Positions 8,169 through 14,836 of a stretch of 19,036 nt of DNA are shown piece by piece. The stretch comes from JAUQQI01 sp042408785 (lineage in GTDB: Bacteria; Chloroflexota; Dehalococcoidia; JAUQQI01). The notes under the pieces are model-generated. The model was not told where the DNA came from. It did not search any database and saw only the letters and a program-made list of their open reading frames with translations. Position numbers and translations under genes: made by a program. The stretch spans positions 1 to 19,036 of the forward strand of contig JBHOQU010000048.1 in the NCBI GenBank assembly GCA_042408785.1. Direction: 5' to 3'. The first letter of the stretch is position 1; every line of letters starts with the position of its first letter.

Positions 8169-8342
8169 ATGGCAGACGGCACCGAAAGCGCGGTTGTTAC
8201 CAAGAACCAGCTCGGCAAGCGCTACCGCTGCGAGGTTTGCGGCACCGAAGTGCTGTGCACCAAGGGCGGCGAGGGCCGGGTCCATTGCTGCGGCCAGCCA
8301 ATGACCCTTCAGCAACCCCGTGCCCTGCCCTCTTCGGACTAG
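8169..8342 (+). CDS. Stand-alone desulforedoxin-type protein 2 (57 aa), tandem paralogue
   Basis: This is a second rubredoxin-like iron protein with the same ligand pattern: C21 and C24 in YRCEVCG and C40-C41 in HCCGQPM. It has an extra cysteine, C30, between the ligand pairs, a ~15-residue N-terminal extension rich in polar residues and a short Pro-containing C-terminal tail. ATG at 8169 is preceded by AGGGGAG about 7 nt upstream. It lies 13 nt after paralogue 1 and 35 nt before the DUF3467 gene, so the three are probably one transcript. The extra Cys and tails suggest a function different from paralogue 1 (inference). Confidence 0.88.
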   Translation: MADGTESAVVTKNQLGKRYRCEVCGTEVLCTKGGEGRVHCCGQPMTLQQPRALPSSD

Positions 8343-8377
8343 CCGGCCTTCCCGAGGTCCGGAGCCTGGGGGTTCGA

Positions 8378-8671
8378 ATGTCCGGGGTCGGGGACGAGGT
8401 GCCCGACTTTTACACCGACCAGTTTGTGATGTCCCTAAGCCCGTACGGGGTAACTTGTATCTTTTACCTGACGTCGCCGGAGCCTCCCCCACCGGGCCAG
8501 CCTCCGGGCCGCAGAGAGTTGGTCCGCCTCCGAATGTCCCTGGAACACGCCAAGGTGATGGCCATGCTGATGCGCCGTCAGCTAAAAGAATATGAGCACG
8601 AATCGGGCGCAACCATCGCCATCCCCTTTGCCCTTTACCGGGACCTGGACCTCAGTCCCGACGACTGGTAG
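8378..8671 (+). CDS. DUF3467-like small protein
   Basis: The 97-residue acidic soluble protein resembles the DUF3467 family: an N-terminal PDFYTDQFVMSLSPYGVTCIFY strand pair, a proline-rich loop (34-45), then RLRMSLEHAKVMAMLMRRQL and KEYEHESG. The function of the family is not known. ATG at 8378 is chosen over an upstream in-frame ATG at 8237, because that would overlap desulforedoxin 2 and the extra residues look like out-of-frame Arg/Pro translation. The ribosome site is modest (TGGGGG 5-10 nt upstream). It is the last gene of the desulforedoxin transcript. Its 3' end overlaps the convergent MBL gene by 20 nt. The family assignment is from memory of the pattern. Confidence 0.65.
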   Translation: MSGVGDEVPDFYTDQFVMSLSPYGVTCIFYLTSPEPPPPGQPPGRRELVRLRMSLEHAKVMAMLMRRQLKEYEHESGATIAIPFALYRDLDLSPDDW

Positions 8672-9479
8672 CCAGCTCCCACAGCCGCCGGATAACGGCG
8701 GCGTGACGCTCCGAACCCTGCCAGCCGGCAAAAGCTTGTCCCGGTTGGATTACGGCCAGCGCCTCATCCAGGGAAAGGCCCGCCGCCCGAGCCTGCTCCA
8801 CTTCGACCCGGGCCCACTCGAAATACTCCCGCAGCCGTCGGATGACCTCCCGGCCGCCGACCGGCCCGTGCCCCGGCACCACCAGGCGGACCGGGTAGGC
8901 TTCCAGGGCCGAAAGGCACCGGACCCAGCCGTGAATGTCGGCGTCGGCGGCCGTGGGAAACCAGCCGTTAAAAACCAGGTCTCCGGCAAAGAGTACCCCC
9001 TCGTCCGGGACCCAGACGACGAGGTCGCCGGCCGTGTGGGCCGGTCCCAGGTGCCTGACCTGCACCTCCAGGTTCCCCAGGTGGAGGTCGCAGCCGGACT
9101 CTACGGTCAGGTTCGGAGGCGTTAGCCGAACCTGGTCGAACTCCCGGGCCAGGAGCGGCTGGCGCCGCCGGAAGAAGTCGAGCTGGTCGGCACCAAACCG
9201 TAAGAGCCCCTCCCGAGCCCGGGTGTGGCCGACAATGGCCGCGGACGCAAAAACCTGGTTTCCGAAGGTGTGGTCCCCGTGGTAATGGGTGTTCACCAGA
9301 AAGCCGACGGGACGGCCGCTCACGCTCCGGATCCGGCGCTGCAGGTGGCGGGCGGCCGTCGGCGTGAGCAGGGAGTCGACAACCGCAACGGTTTCGTCCC
9401 CGAGGATAAACCCGGCGTTCGTCGCGCCGGCGGTCGCCACCCAGGCGTAAACCCTGGGGCCGAGCCGCTCCAGGGGCAC
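8652..9479 (-). CDS. Metallo-beta-lactamase-fold hydrolase
   Basis: The 275-residue protein has the complete metal-binding set of the MBL superfamily: H65, H67, D69, H70 in NTHYHGDHTFG; H148 in PAHTAGD; D167 in FAGDLVF; and H204 in VPGHGPVG. A two-zinc (or Fe) hydrolase acting on an ester, thioester or lactam-like substrate is expected; the substrate cannot be assigned. No signal peptide is seen, so it is probably cytoplasmic. The start is GTG at 9479, preceded by GAGGGGG with an 8-nt spacer. It begins 13 nt after the greA stop and is therefore likely cotranscribed with greA. Its 3' end overlaps the DUF3467 gene by 20 nt. Confidence 0.9.
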   Translation of the reverse strand: MPLERLGPRVYAWVATAGATNAGFILGDETVAVVDSLLTPTAARHLQRRIRSVSGRPVGFLVNTHYHGDHTFGNQVFASAAIVGHTRAREGLLRFGADQLDFFRRRQPLLAREFDQVRLTPPNLTVESGCDLHLGNLEVQVRHLGPAHTAGDLVVWVPDEGVLFAGDLVFNGWFPTAADADIHGWVRCLSALEAYPVRLVVPGHGPVGGREVIRRLREYFEWARVEVEQARAAGLSLDEALAVIQPGQAFAGWQGSERHAAVIRRLWELATSRRD

Positions 9480-9492
9480 CGGACCGGCCCCC

Positions 9493-9960
9493 TCACGACA
9501 CCTCCAGGATTTTAAGCCGCCTCACACCCCCGGGCGTCCGGACCTCCACCACGTCGCCAGGCCGCTTGCCGAGGAGGGCGGCGCCCACCGGGGACTCATA
9601 GGAGACCTTGCCGGCCAGGACGTCGGCATGGGCGGCCCCCACCAGGACGATCTCCTCAACCTCACCCGACTCGTCCTGAATCTTCACCCTGGAACCAATG
9701 CCGATCACGCCGCCGTCGGCCTGCTGCCGGTCGGGCACGACCCGGGCGATGGCCAGGAGCCGCTCGAGCTCCCGGATCCGGCCCTCAACGAACGCCTGCT
9801 CCCGCTTTGCCTCCAGGTAGTCGGGGTTATCGAAGATGTCGGTCCCCTCGGTAACGGCCCGGAGCCGTTCGATAACCTCTTTGCGCCTGACCTCCTTAAG
9901 ATATTTCAGTTCGGTCTCCAGTTGCTCTTTCTCACTTACCGTGATAACAGGTCTGTCCAT
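9493..9960 (-). CDS. greA: Transcription elongation factor GreA
   Basis: The 155-residue factor enters the RNA polymerase secondary channel and stimulates cleavage of backtracked RNA. The N-terminal coiled coil spans about residues 7-75, and the C-terminal FKBP-like domain contains IGSRVKIQD, SYESPVGAALLGKRPGDVVEV and the final strand. At the coiled-coil tip the acidic pair is D41 and D44 (TDIFDNPDY), where the E. coli factor has D41 and E44. This is a conservative change. ATG at 9960 has AAGGAGAG 6 nt upstream. It has its own strong promoter (10066-10037) and is followed at 13 nt by the MBL gene. Confidence 0.95.
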   Translation of the reverse strand: MDRPVITVSEKEQLETELKYLKEVRRKEVIERLRAVTEGTDIFDNPDYLEAKREQAFVEGRIRELERLLAIARVVPDRQQADGGVIGIGSRVKIQDESGEVEEIVLVGAAHADVLAGKVSYESPVGAALLGKRPGDVVEVRTPGGVRRLKILEVS

Positions 9961-10036
9961 CGGTCACTCTCCTTAGGGTCCGTGATGGTCGCGGGGAGGG
10001 GCACCCCGGATTCAGCCGCCGAGCACGTCCACTCGT

Positions 10037-10066
10037 TTTATAGAATAGAAAAAATGGCCGTGTCAA
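10037..10066 (-). promoter_or_regulatory. Sigma70-type promoter of greA
   Basis: On the minus strand, a perfect -35 TTGACA (10066-10061), an 18-nt spacer and -10 TATAAA (10042-10037) lie 77 nt upstream of the greA ATG, just after the end of the cyclophilin gene. This allows greA-MBL expression independent of the upstream gene. Confidence 0.75.
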
Positions 10067-10083
10067 AGCGGGGCCTCCGCCCT

Positions 10084-10878
10084 CTATTCTTCGGTGATGA
10101 CGATGCGGCGGATGGTATCGCCGGCGTAGGCGGGGTTAGCCTGCGGGTCCCGGGGGGTGAGACTCTGCAAAACTTCCAGGCCGGAAACCACCTGGCCGAA
10201 GACGGTGTATTTGCCGTCCAGCTCCGGCATGGGCCGGTAGGGAATGAAGAACTGGCTGCCGCTCACCTTGCCGTCCTCCTGGGCCATAACCAGGGCGCCG
10301 GCCACTACCGGGTGGGGCGAGGCCTCCGGCTCCAGGTAGTAGCCCGGCCCCCCCTTGCCGTCCCCCATTGGGTCCCCACCCTGGGCCATTGAGTCTTTAA
10401 TCACCGTCGAGAAGGTTGTGCCGTCGTAAAAGCCTTCCCGGGCCAGGAAAACGAAGTTATTGACGGTCCTGGGGGCGTCCTGAGCAAATAAAACTGCCCG
10501 GATGGGGCCCTTTTCGGTCTCAATGGTGGCATAGTAGGTCCTGGCCGGGTCGATGACCATCGGCGGAGGGCCGGAATATGTCTGGCGGGGACCACGGGTC
10601 GGCACGGGGGCGGCCGTGGGACCTGTCGCCTGCTTCTGACCGCCGCCGAAAAGGGTCTGGACCTGCGGCACAACCACAAAGATGACCACCAGGCTCAGCC
10701 CCCAGAAGATCAGGGTGGTGATGAAGAACGACCGCCAGTCGAAGGGACGCTGAGCCGGCTGAGGGCGGCCGGCCCCGTTTGAGGCGGCCGGCTTCGGCGG
10801 CGGGGCGATGCCCCGCTTAAGGCGAAGTTTCTCCCGCTGGCGGGCGGCCTCCCGCTTGGCCCGTTTCGAACGGGACAC
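10084..10878 (-). CDS. Membrane-anchored cyclophilin-type peptidyl-prolyl isomerase domain protein (catalytic Arg replaced)
   Basis: The 264-residue protein has a highly basic N-terminus (MSRSKRAKREAARQREK), a Pro-rich linker, one transmembrane helix at about 50-72, a second Pro/Gly linker, and a cyclophilin domain (about 114-262). Orientation by the positive-inside rule puts the cyclophilin domain outside the membrane. Conserved parts are TVNNFVFLAREGFYDGTTF, MAQGGDPMGDG, GSQFFI and LDGKYTVFGQVVSG. The usual FHRV motif reads FSTV (156-159), so the catalytic Arg is Thr. GTG at 10878 is the start because AGGAGGAG lies 7 nt upstream. A longer frame from 10977 would run through the tRNA gene and a terminator hairpin. 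It lies upstream of greA, with a 123-nt gap. Confidence 0.88.
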   Translation of the reverse strand: MSRSKRAKREAARQREKLRLKRGIAPPPKPAASNGAGRPQPAQRPFDWRSFFITTLIFWGLSLVVIFVVVPQVQTLFGGGQKQATGPTAAPVPTRGPRQTYSGPPPMVIDPARTYYATIETEKGPIRAVLFAQDAPRTVNNFVFLAREGFYDGTTFSTVIKDSMAQGGDPMGDGKGGPGYYLEPEASPHPVVAGALVMAQEDGKVSGSQFFIPYRPMPELDGKYTVFGQVVSGLEVLQSLTPRDPQANPAYAGDTIRRIVITEE

Positions 10879-10898
10879 GAACCGGCTCCTCCTGACCA

Positions 10899-10936
10899 AT
10901 AAAAACTTTGAGGCGTCCGCTGTTTTCGGACGCCTC
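10899..10936 (-). terminator. Terminator-like hairpin between tRNA-Arg and the cyclophilin gene
   Basis: On the minus strand GAGGCGTCCG (10936-10927) pairs perfectly with CGGACGCCTC (10919-10910) across a 7-nt loop. After AAAG comes TTTTTATT. The 10-bp stem plus U-rich tail fits an intrinsic terminator for the tRNA. Its tail ends only a few bases before the Shine-Dalgarno of the downstream cyclophilin gene, so it could also attenuate that gene. Confidence 0.75.
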
Positions 10937-10947
10937 GGTTCCTGGGG

Positions 10948-11020
10948 TACCCCCGGCGGGACTCGAACCCACGCCACCGGCTCCGGAGGCCGGTGCTCTA
11001 TCCAGCTGAGCTACGGGGGC
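10948..11020 (-). tRNA. tRNA-Arg (anticodon CCG)
   Basis: A complete cloverleaf can be folded by hand on the minus strand: acceptor GCCCCCG with CGGGGGT (a terminal G-U pair), D stem GCTC/GAGC, anticodon stem CCGGC/GCCGG with loop CTCCGGA, variable region TGGC, T arm GTGGG-TTCGAGT-CCCGC and discriminator A. The anticodon CCG (10986-10984) reads the Arg codon CGG, which is heavily used in this GC-rich window. CCA is not encoded; the next bases are CCCC. A TATAAT -10 lies 12 nt upstream. Confidence 0.95.
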
Positions 11021-11032
11021 ATTTCCGCCTAT

Positions 11033-11038
11033 ATTATA
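11033..11038 (-). promoter_or_regulatory. -10 element of the tRNA-Arg gene
   Basis: A consensus TATAAT on the minus strand lies 12 nt before the first base of the tRNA. I see no good -35 at 16-18 nt. Confidence 0.55.
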
Positions 11039-11040
11039 AC

Positions 11041-11221
11041 ACGGCCTTTCAAGGGCCGCACCCCCGGGCCCTGCGGCCCGAAATCGCCAGCCTTTTTGTC
11101 GGGGCGCACGGCCCTGCGACCCGACAGCCTGCCTGATTATCCCTCGCCGGCTCCCTTTTAAAAGTCAGGCTGACAAACAGCGGAAACCCCGGTGCGACCG
11201 ACCGGCCGGTGCCCCGGGAAA
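11041..11221. other. Intergenic region between tRNA-Arg and the bS22-like gene
   Basis: This is a GC-rich stretch between two divergent genes. It holds a short inverted repeat CGGGCC-CTGC-GGCCCG (11065-11080) and a TTTTAAAA palindrome near 11156-11163. I see no open frame with a credible start site and no other RNA gene. Confidence 0.5.
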
Positions 11222-11230
11222 TGTTATAAT
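11222..11230 (+). promoter_or_regulatory. Extended -10 promoter of the bS22-like gene
   Basis: TGT TATAAT is a consensus extended -10, placed 44 nt before the ATG. There is no clear -35. Confidence 0.6.
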
Positions 11231-11274
11231 CCCCACTGGCAACCCTTAAACCGAAAGGAGGTGAGAGCAGACCG

Positions 11275-11370
11275 ATGGGTTCCGTCCTGAAGTGGCGGCG
11301 CCGCAAGATGAACCGCCACCAGTACAAGAAGCGTCTCCGCAAGAACCGCTACAAGAAGAAGAACAAGTAG
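11275..11370 (+). CDS. bS22/AURKAIP1-COX24-type small ribosomal protein (31 aa)
   Basis: This 31-residue, extremely basic peptide (MGSVLKWRRRKMNRHQYKKR at the start, then LRKNRYKKKNK) has the layout of the COX24/AURKAIP1 domain family. The family includes mitochondrial mS38 and the small actinobacterial protein bS22, whose members also begin MGSV followed by Arg/Lys-rich helix. It probably binds 16S rRNA in the 30S subunit. ATG at 11275 is preceded by a near-perfect site, AAAGGAGGTGA (11254-11264, 10-nt spacer), consistent with high expression. It stands alone behind an extended -10 promoter. It is easily missed in automatic annotation because of its length. Confidence 0.85.
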   Translation: MGSVLKWRRRKMNRHQYKKRLRKNRYKKKNK

Positions 11371-11461
11371 TCGGTCTCCGCCAACCCCAGCCGCAGCCTA
11401 TCCGGGGCCAGGTTAACGCCGGGTGGGCTTTATCTTAATCCACCGGGGCTGCTGATAAACC

Positions 11462-12920
11462 TTGGGGCGGGTCGGTTTTTTATCCCTTTTCAGCCTTTTG
11501 GCCCTTCTACTGCCCGCCGTTGGGCCCGCTTCGGCCGGGCCGGTAGTCTTTCAAAACTTACGGTGGTCTCCGGACCCGCCTCCTTCAAGACCGGCTCTGA
11601 GGGGGCGCCCCAGACGGGCAGCCTTTACCCCAACGCCAAGGTAGAGCCCTGGGTAGCCGTGAATCCTCAGAATTCAAAACAGACCGTGGGGGTATGGCAG
11701 CAGGACCGCTATTCCAACGGCGGTGCTCGGGGCCTGCTGGCGGCCGTAAGCTTTAACGGACGCAGTTCCTGGCAGGTGAGCATGGCCCCCTTCAGCCGCT
11801 GCTCCGGCGGCAACGCCCAGAATGGCGGCGACTACGAGCGGGCCTCGGACCCCTGTGTCACTTTCTCGCCTAACGGCGACGTTTACCAGATCGCCAACGC
11901 CGTCCTGGTAAGCAAGTCCACTGACGGCGGCAAGACCTGGAGCAACCCGGTGACCCTCATCCGGGACACCAGCCCGACGGCCTTCAATGACCAAGAGTCG
12001 ATAACCGCCGACCCCAACGACTCCCGGTTCGTTTACGCCGTGTGGGACCGGCTGGTGTTCCCCTCCGAAGAGGCCCGGGGCCGGGCCCCCGAGCGGGCCA
12101 TTGGCTTCCGGGGACCGGCCTGGTTTGCCCGGACCACCGACGGCGGCCAGACCTGGGAAGCCCCCAGAATCATCTTCGACCCGGGCGAGGTCAACCAGAC
12201 CGTCGTCCGCCCCCAGGGCGAGCTTATCAACCTGTTCGACCTGATTTACAACGCAAAAAACGCCCGGGGAGTCCGGGGGTTTAACATTGCCGTCATCCGC
12301 TCGGCCGACCGGGGGTTCACCTGGTACGGGCCCATTATCATTAGCAAGCAGGTCCTGTTTGACGTGGTCCGAAACCCGACACCGGTATCCCGGTGCGGAC
12401 CGCCGACATCGTGCCCGACATTGCCGTCGACCCGAACAGTGCCAACCTTTACGTCGTCTGGCAGGACCAGCGGTTCGGCCCGACCGGGACCCACCACATC
12501 GCCTTCTCCATGTCCACCGACGGCGGCCTCACCTGGACTCCCCCGGTCCGGTTCGACAAGGCACCCCTCAACGTTCACGCCTTCACGGCCTCCGTTCACG
12601 TAGCCGCCGACGGCACCGTGGGCGTAAAGCATTACGATTTCGGGAGGCACACCGCGGCCAGTTCCGTCCTGGAGGCCGACTACTGGTTCGTCCACTGCCA
12701 CAGCAACCGTACAGACCCGGGAAACCGGGCCGAAACCCACATCGCCGAACCTTTTGACATGCGGGGCGCGCCCTTCGCTGGGGGCTACTTCGTGGGCGAC
12801 TAGGAGGGCCTGGCCAGCGCCGGAAACGTCTTCCTGCCGCTCTTTGTCGAGGTGAACACCGACAGCGCCTCAAACCGGACCGACGTGTTCCCGCCGACTG
12901 ATTCGGGGTATAATCCATGA
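11462..12920 (+). pseudogene. Secreted Asp-box (BNR/sialidase-like) repeat protein, decayed
   Basis: The pieces join into one secreted beta-propeller-like protein broken three times. The first piece (TTG 11462) encodes a signal peptide (FLSLFSLLALLLPAVGPASA) and ends in VVFQNL. A missing base near 11557-11560 shifts the frame, and the text continues TVVSGPASFKTGSE. A second missing base, apparently a G at 12378/12379, shifts it again (VRNP | DTGIPVRTADIVPDIAVDP). An in-frame TAG at 12801-12803 then replaces an expected Tyr in GDYEGLASAGNVFL, and the frame continues to TGA at 12918. Asp-box motifs are visible: STDGGKTW, TTDGGQTW, SADRGFTW, STDGGLTW. Neighbouring genes are intact, which favours real decay over poor sequence. 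No strong ribosome site precedes 11462. The original substrate is unknown. Confidence 0.85.
12909..12914 (+). promoter_or_regulatory. Consensus -10 just upstream of the first EamA gene
   Basis: TATAAT lies 13 nt before the ATG at 12928, inside the last codons of the decayed Asp-box gene. With a start point 6-7 nt downstream, the leader would be only about 7 nt, nearly leaderless, which matches the absence of a Shine-Dalgarno site. Confidence 0.5.
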
Positions 12921-12927
12921 GCTGCCG

Positions 12928-13347
12928 ATGGGTCTGCTCTTCGCCCTGGCGACGGCTGTCCTCTGGGGCTCTGTTGCCGTCATCGCTTCCCGGGGAATGG
13001 ACCGGGTCAGCCCGTCGGTGGCCAGCTTCGTCTCGAACCTGGCGGCCCTGCTGGTTTTCCTGCCGGTGGTGGCCGCCTCTGGCGAGCTTAAGGGGCTGGC
13101 TTCCGACTGGCGGCCGTGGGTGTACTTCGGGGCCGCCGGCATTTTTAGCTACGTCCTGGGCCGGACCCTTTACTACCTGGCGATGGCGGAGATCGGCCCG
13201 AGCCGGGCCACGGCCGTAAGCGGCGTATCCATCCTGGTCGCCCCACTTCTGGCCGTTATTCTCCTGGGCGAGCCCCTGCGCCCGGCCATCGTGGTCGGGG
13301 TGGGGCTGGTGGCCCTTGGCGTTTACCTGGTCGGCAGGTCTATATGA
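12928..13347 (+). CDS. Half-size EamA-domain transporter protein 1 (139 aa)
   Basis: This 139-residue hydrophobic protein corresponds to one EamA (DMT superfamily) domain of about five transmembrane helices. It starts MGLLFALATAVLWGSVAVIA and ends VALGVYLVGRSI. Typical EamA transporters of ~300 residues carry two such domains in one chain. ATG at 12928 fits the start of the first helix. No Shine-Dalgarno precedes it, but a TATAAT does. The stop TGA overlaps the ATG of the next half gene (ATGA at 13344-13347). The pair probably forms a heterodimeric metabolite exporter (inference). An alternative is a single full-length gene split by a one-base indel. Confidence 0.85.
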   Translation: MGLLFALATAVLWGSVAVIASRGMDRVSPSVASFVSNLAALLVFLPVVAASGELKGLASDWRPWVYFGAAGIFSYVLGRTLYYLAMAEIGPSRATAVSGVSILVAPLLAVILLGEPLRPAIVVGVGLVALGVYLVGRSI

Positions 13348-13769
13348 AAGGCCTGGCCGTCGGCCTCATCGGGGCGGTGGTCTGGGGCCTCACCCCCACG
13401 GTGGTCAAGCTCGGCCTGGCCACCGGCCTCTCGCCCCTGGCCGGGACCTTCATCTCCATGGCGGTGGCCGTTCCGGTCCTGGGGCTGGTGCTGGGCGCCC
13501 TGGGCCGCCTGCGGGAGGTCGGCAAGTTCGACCTGAAAACCCTGCTGCTGGTTTCCCTGGCCGGCGTCGGGGCGATCCTGGGGGTGGTCTGCTACTACCA
13601 GGCCCTGAGCCTGGCGCCGGTGGCCCGGGTGGTGGCCGTGGCCAACACCGCACCCTTTTTCACCATGCTGGTGGCCCGGCTTTTCGACCCGAGGGAGCGG
13701 ATCAACCGGCCGGCGGTGGTCGGGTCCGCCCTGATCTTCCTAGGCCTCGCCCTGGCCGTCCTTGGCTAA
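13344..13769 (+). CDS. Half-size EamA-domain transporter protein 2 (141 aa)
   Basis: This is a second single EamA domain with about five helices. It starts MKGLAVGLIGAVVWGLTPTV and contains YYQALSLAPVARVVAVANTAPFF, the usual amphipathic YxxAL...A segment at the fourth helix. GGCAGGT lies shortly before the ATG inside the upstream gene, and the ATGA overlap indicates translational coupling with half 1. Both halves begin with the same pattern (GLxxxLxxAxxWG), as in the internal repeat of full-length DMT proteins. The 3' end overlaps the convergent glycosyltransferase gene by 30 nt. The substrate is not determinable. Confidence 0.85.
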   Translation: MKGLAVGLIGAVVWGLTPTVVKLGLATGLSPLAGTFISMAVAVPVLGLVLGALGRLREVGKFDLKTLLLVSLAGVGAILGVVCYYQALSLAPVARVVAVANTAPFFTMLVARLFDPRERINRPAVVGSALIFLGLALAVLG

Positions 13770-14756
13770 AGGCTGCCGGCCGGCCGACCAGAGCAGGGTG
13801 TCTTCTTCAGGCGGGCGCTTTTCCAGCTCCAGAACCTTAAGCCTGAAGAGGGCCTCTTCAAGCAGCCGGCGATTGGCGGCAATAAGGTCGGCCGCCAGGC
13901 CCACCAGGCCCACCTGAAAGGCGATCACCAGAAGAACCCCCGAAAGGGTCAGCGACTGAATGTGGCCGCCCCCCTGGCCGATGGCGAAGAAGTAGAGAAA
14001 GCGCCCGATGCCCACCAATCCCACGGCAGCCAGGACCGTCGCGGCCGCCCCAAAGACTTTGAGGGGTTCGTGCATGGCGTAGACCCGGATCAGGGTCAGG
14101 CCGGACTGGACCAGGTAATGGGCCACACCCCGCATCAGCCGGGAGGGACGGGTTGGGGGGTTGGTCAGGATGGGCACCGACTCCACCGCCAGCCGGTGGT
14201 GGCCGGCCTGAATCAGCGTCTCCAGGGTGTAGCTGTAGCGGGAAACTACCTGAAGCCGCAGGGCCGCTTCCCGGGAATAGGCCCGGAAACCGCTAGGGGC
14301 ATCCTCTACCGGCAGGCGGCTCAGGGAGCTTACCACCCGACTGCCGAGCTGCTGAAGCAGGCGCCGCAGGCCCCGAAAGTTGGGGTTGGTTTTGACCTGG
14401 CGGTCCCCGATGACGATGTCGGCCCGGCGCTGGAGAATGGGCTCGATGAGCCGGGGGATTTCCGCCTGGGGGTACTGGTTGTCGCCGTCGGTGTTCACGA
14501 TGATGTCGGCTCCCAGCCGGAGGGCGAAGTCGATGCCGGTCTGGAATGCGGCTGCCAGCCCCCGGTTCACCGGGTGGCGAAGGACGTAATCGGCCCCGGC
14601 GCTGGCCGCCACCGCGGCCGTCCCGTCGGTGGAGCCGTCGTCGATGACCAGTACCAGGACCTCGTCGACCCCCGGAATCCGGCGCGGGATGGTGCGGATG
14701 ACCTCGGGCAAGGTCTTGGCCTCGTTATAAGCCGGAACCTGGACAACGAGCCGCAT
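13740..14756 (-). CDS. GT2-family membrane glycosyltransferase (dolichyl-phosphate-mannose-synthase/GtrB-like)
   Basis: The 338-residue protein has an N-terminal GT-A domain: VQVPAYNEAKTLPEVI at the start, D39-D40 in VIDDGSTDGT, the metal site D90-G-D92 in NTDGDNQYP and the acceptor-site segment DAPSGFRAYSREAA. Two C-terminal transmembrane helices follow (about 233-258 and 269-294). This layout is typical of polyprenyl-phosphate glycosyl transferases that load a sugar onto a lipid carrier at the cytoplasmic membrane face. Start ATG at 14756 is preferred over an in-frame ATG at 14840, because the family motif begins directly after it and a -10 box lies between the two. The hydrophilic C-tail overlaps the end of EamA half 2 by 30 nt. 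The sugar donor is unknown. Confidence 0.9.
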   Translation of the reverse strand: MRLVVQVPAYNEAKTLPEVIRTIPRRIPGVDEVLVLVIDDGSTDGTAAVAASAGADYVLRHPVNRGLAAAFQTGIDFALRLGADIIVNTDGDNQYPQAEIPRLIEPILQRRADIVIGDRQVKTNPNFRGLRRLLQQLGSRVVSSLSRLPVEDAPSGFRAYSREAALRLQVVSRYSYTLETLIQAGHHRLAVESVPILTNPPTRPSRLMRGVAHYLVQSGLTLIRVYAMHEPLKVFGAAATVLAAVGLVGIGRFLYFFAIGQGGGHIQSLTLSGVLLVIAFQVGLVGLAADLIAANRRLLEEALFRLKVLELEKRPPEEDTLLWSAGRQPLAKDGQGEA

Positions 14757-14771
14757 ACCGCCGCCTGTGAA

Positions 14772-14777
14772 ATTATA
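14772..14777 (-). promoter_or_regulatory. -10 element of the glycosyltransferase gene
   Basis: TATAAT on the minus strand ends 15 nt before the ATG at 14756, implying a leader of roughly 9 nt. No good -35 or Shine-Dalgarno is seen (only GGCGGCGG). Confidence 0.5.
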
Positions 14778-14810
14778 GTCTCCGCAACCCTGGGCCGCCC
14801 CGGACGGCTG

Positions 14811-14816
14811 TATAAT
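14811..14816 (+). promoter_or_regulatory. -10 element of the TPP-riboswitch/cytX transcript
   Basis: TATAAT preceded directly by CTG stands about 60 nt upstream of the riboswitch core. A -35 match at 16-18 nt is not evident. Confidence 0.5.
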
Positions 14817-14836
14817 ATAGCGACAACCAAATACTG

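Noticed and set aside
8145..8612. Minus-strand frame opposite desulforedoxin 2 and DUF3467
   Set aside because: It has no recognisable motif and no SD, while the plus strand carries clear Cys motifs and spaced ribosome sites.
10879..10977. N-terminal extension of the cyclophilin from a start at 10977
   Set aside because: It would translate through the 3' half of the tRNA-Arg gene and the terminator hairpin. A good SD supports GTG 10878.
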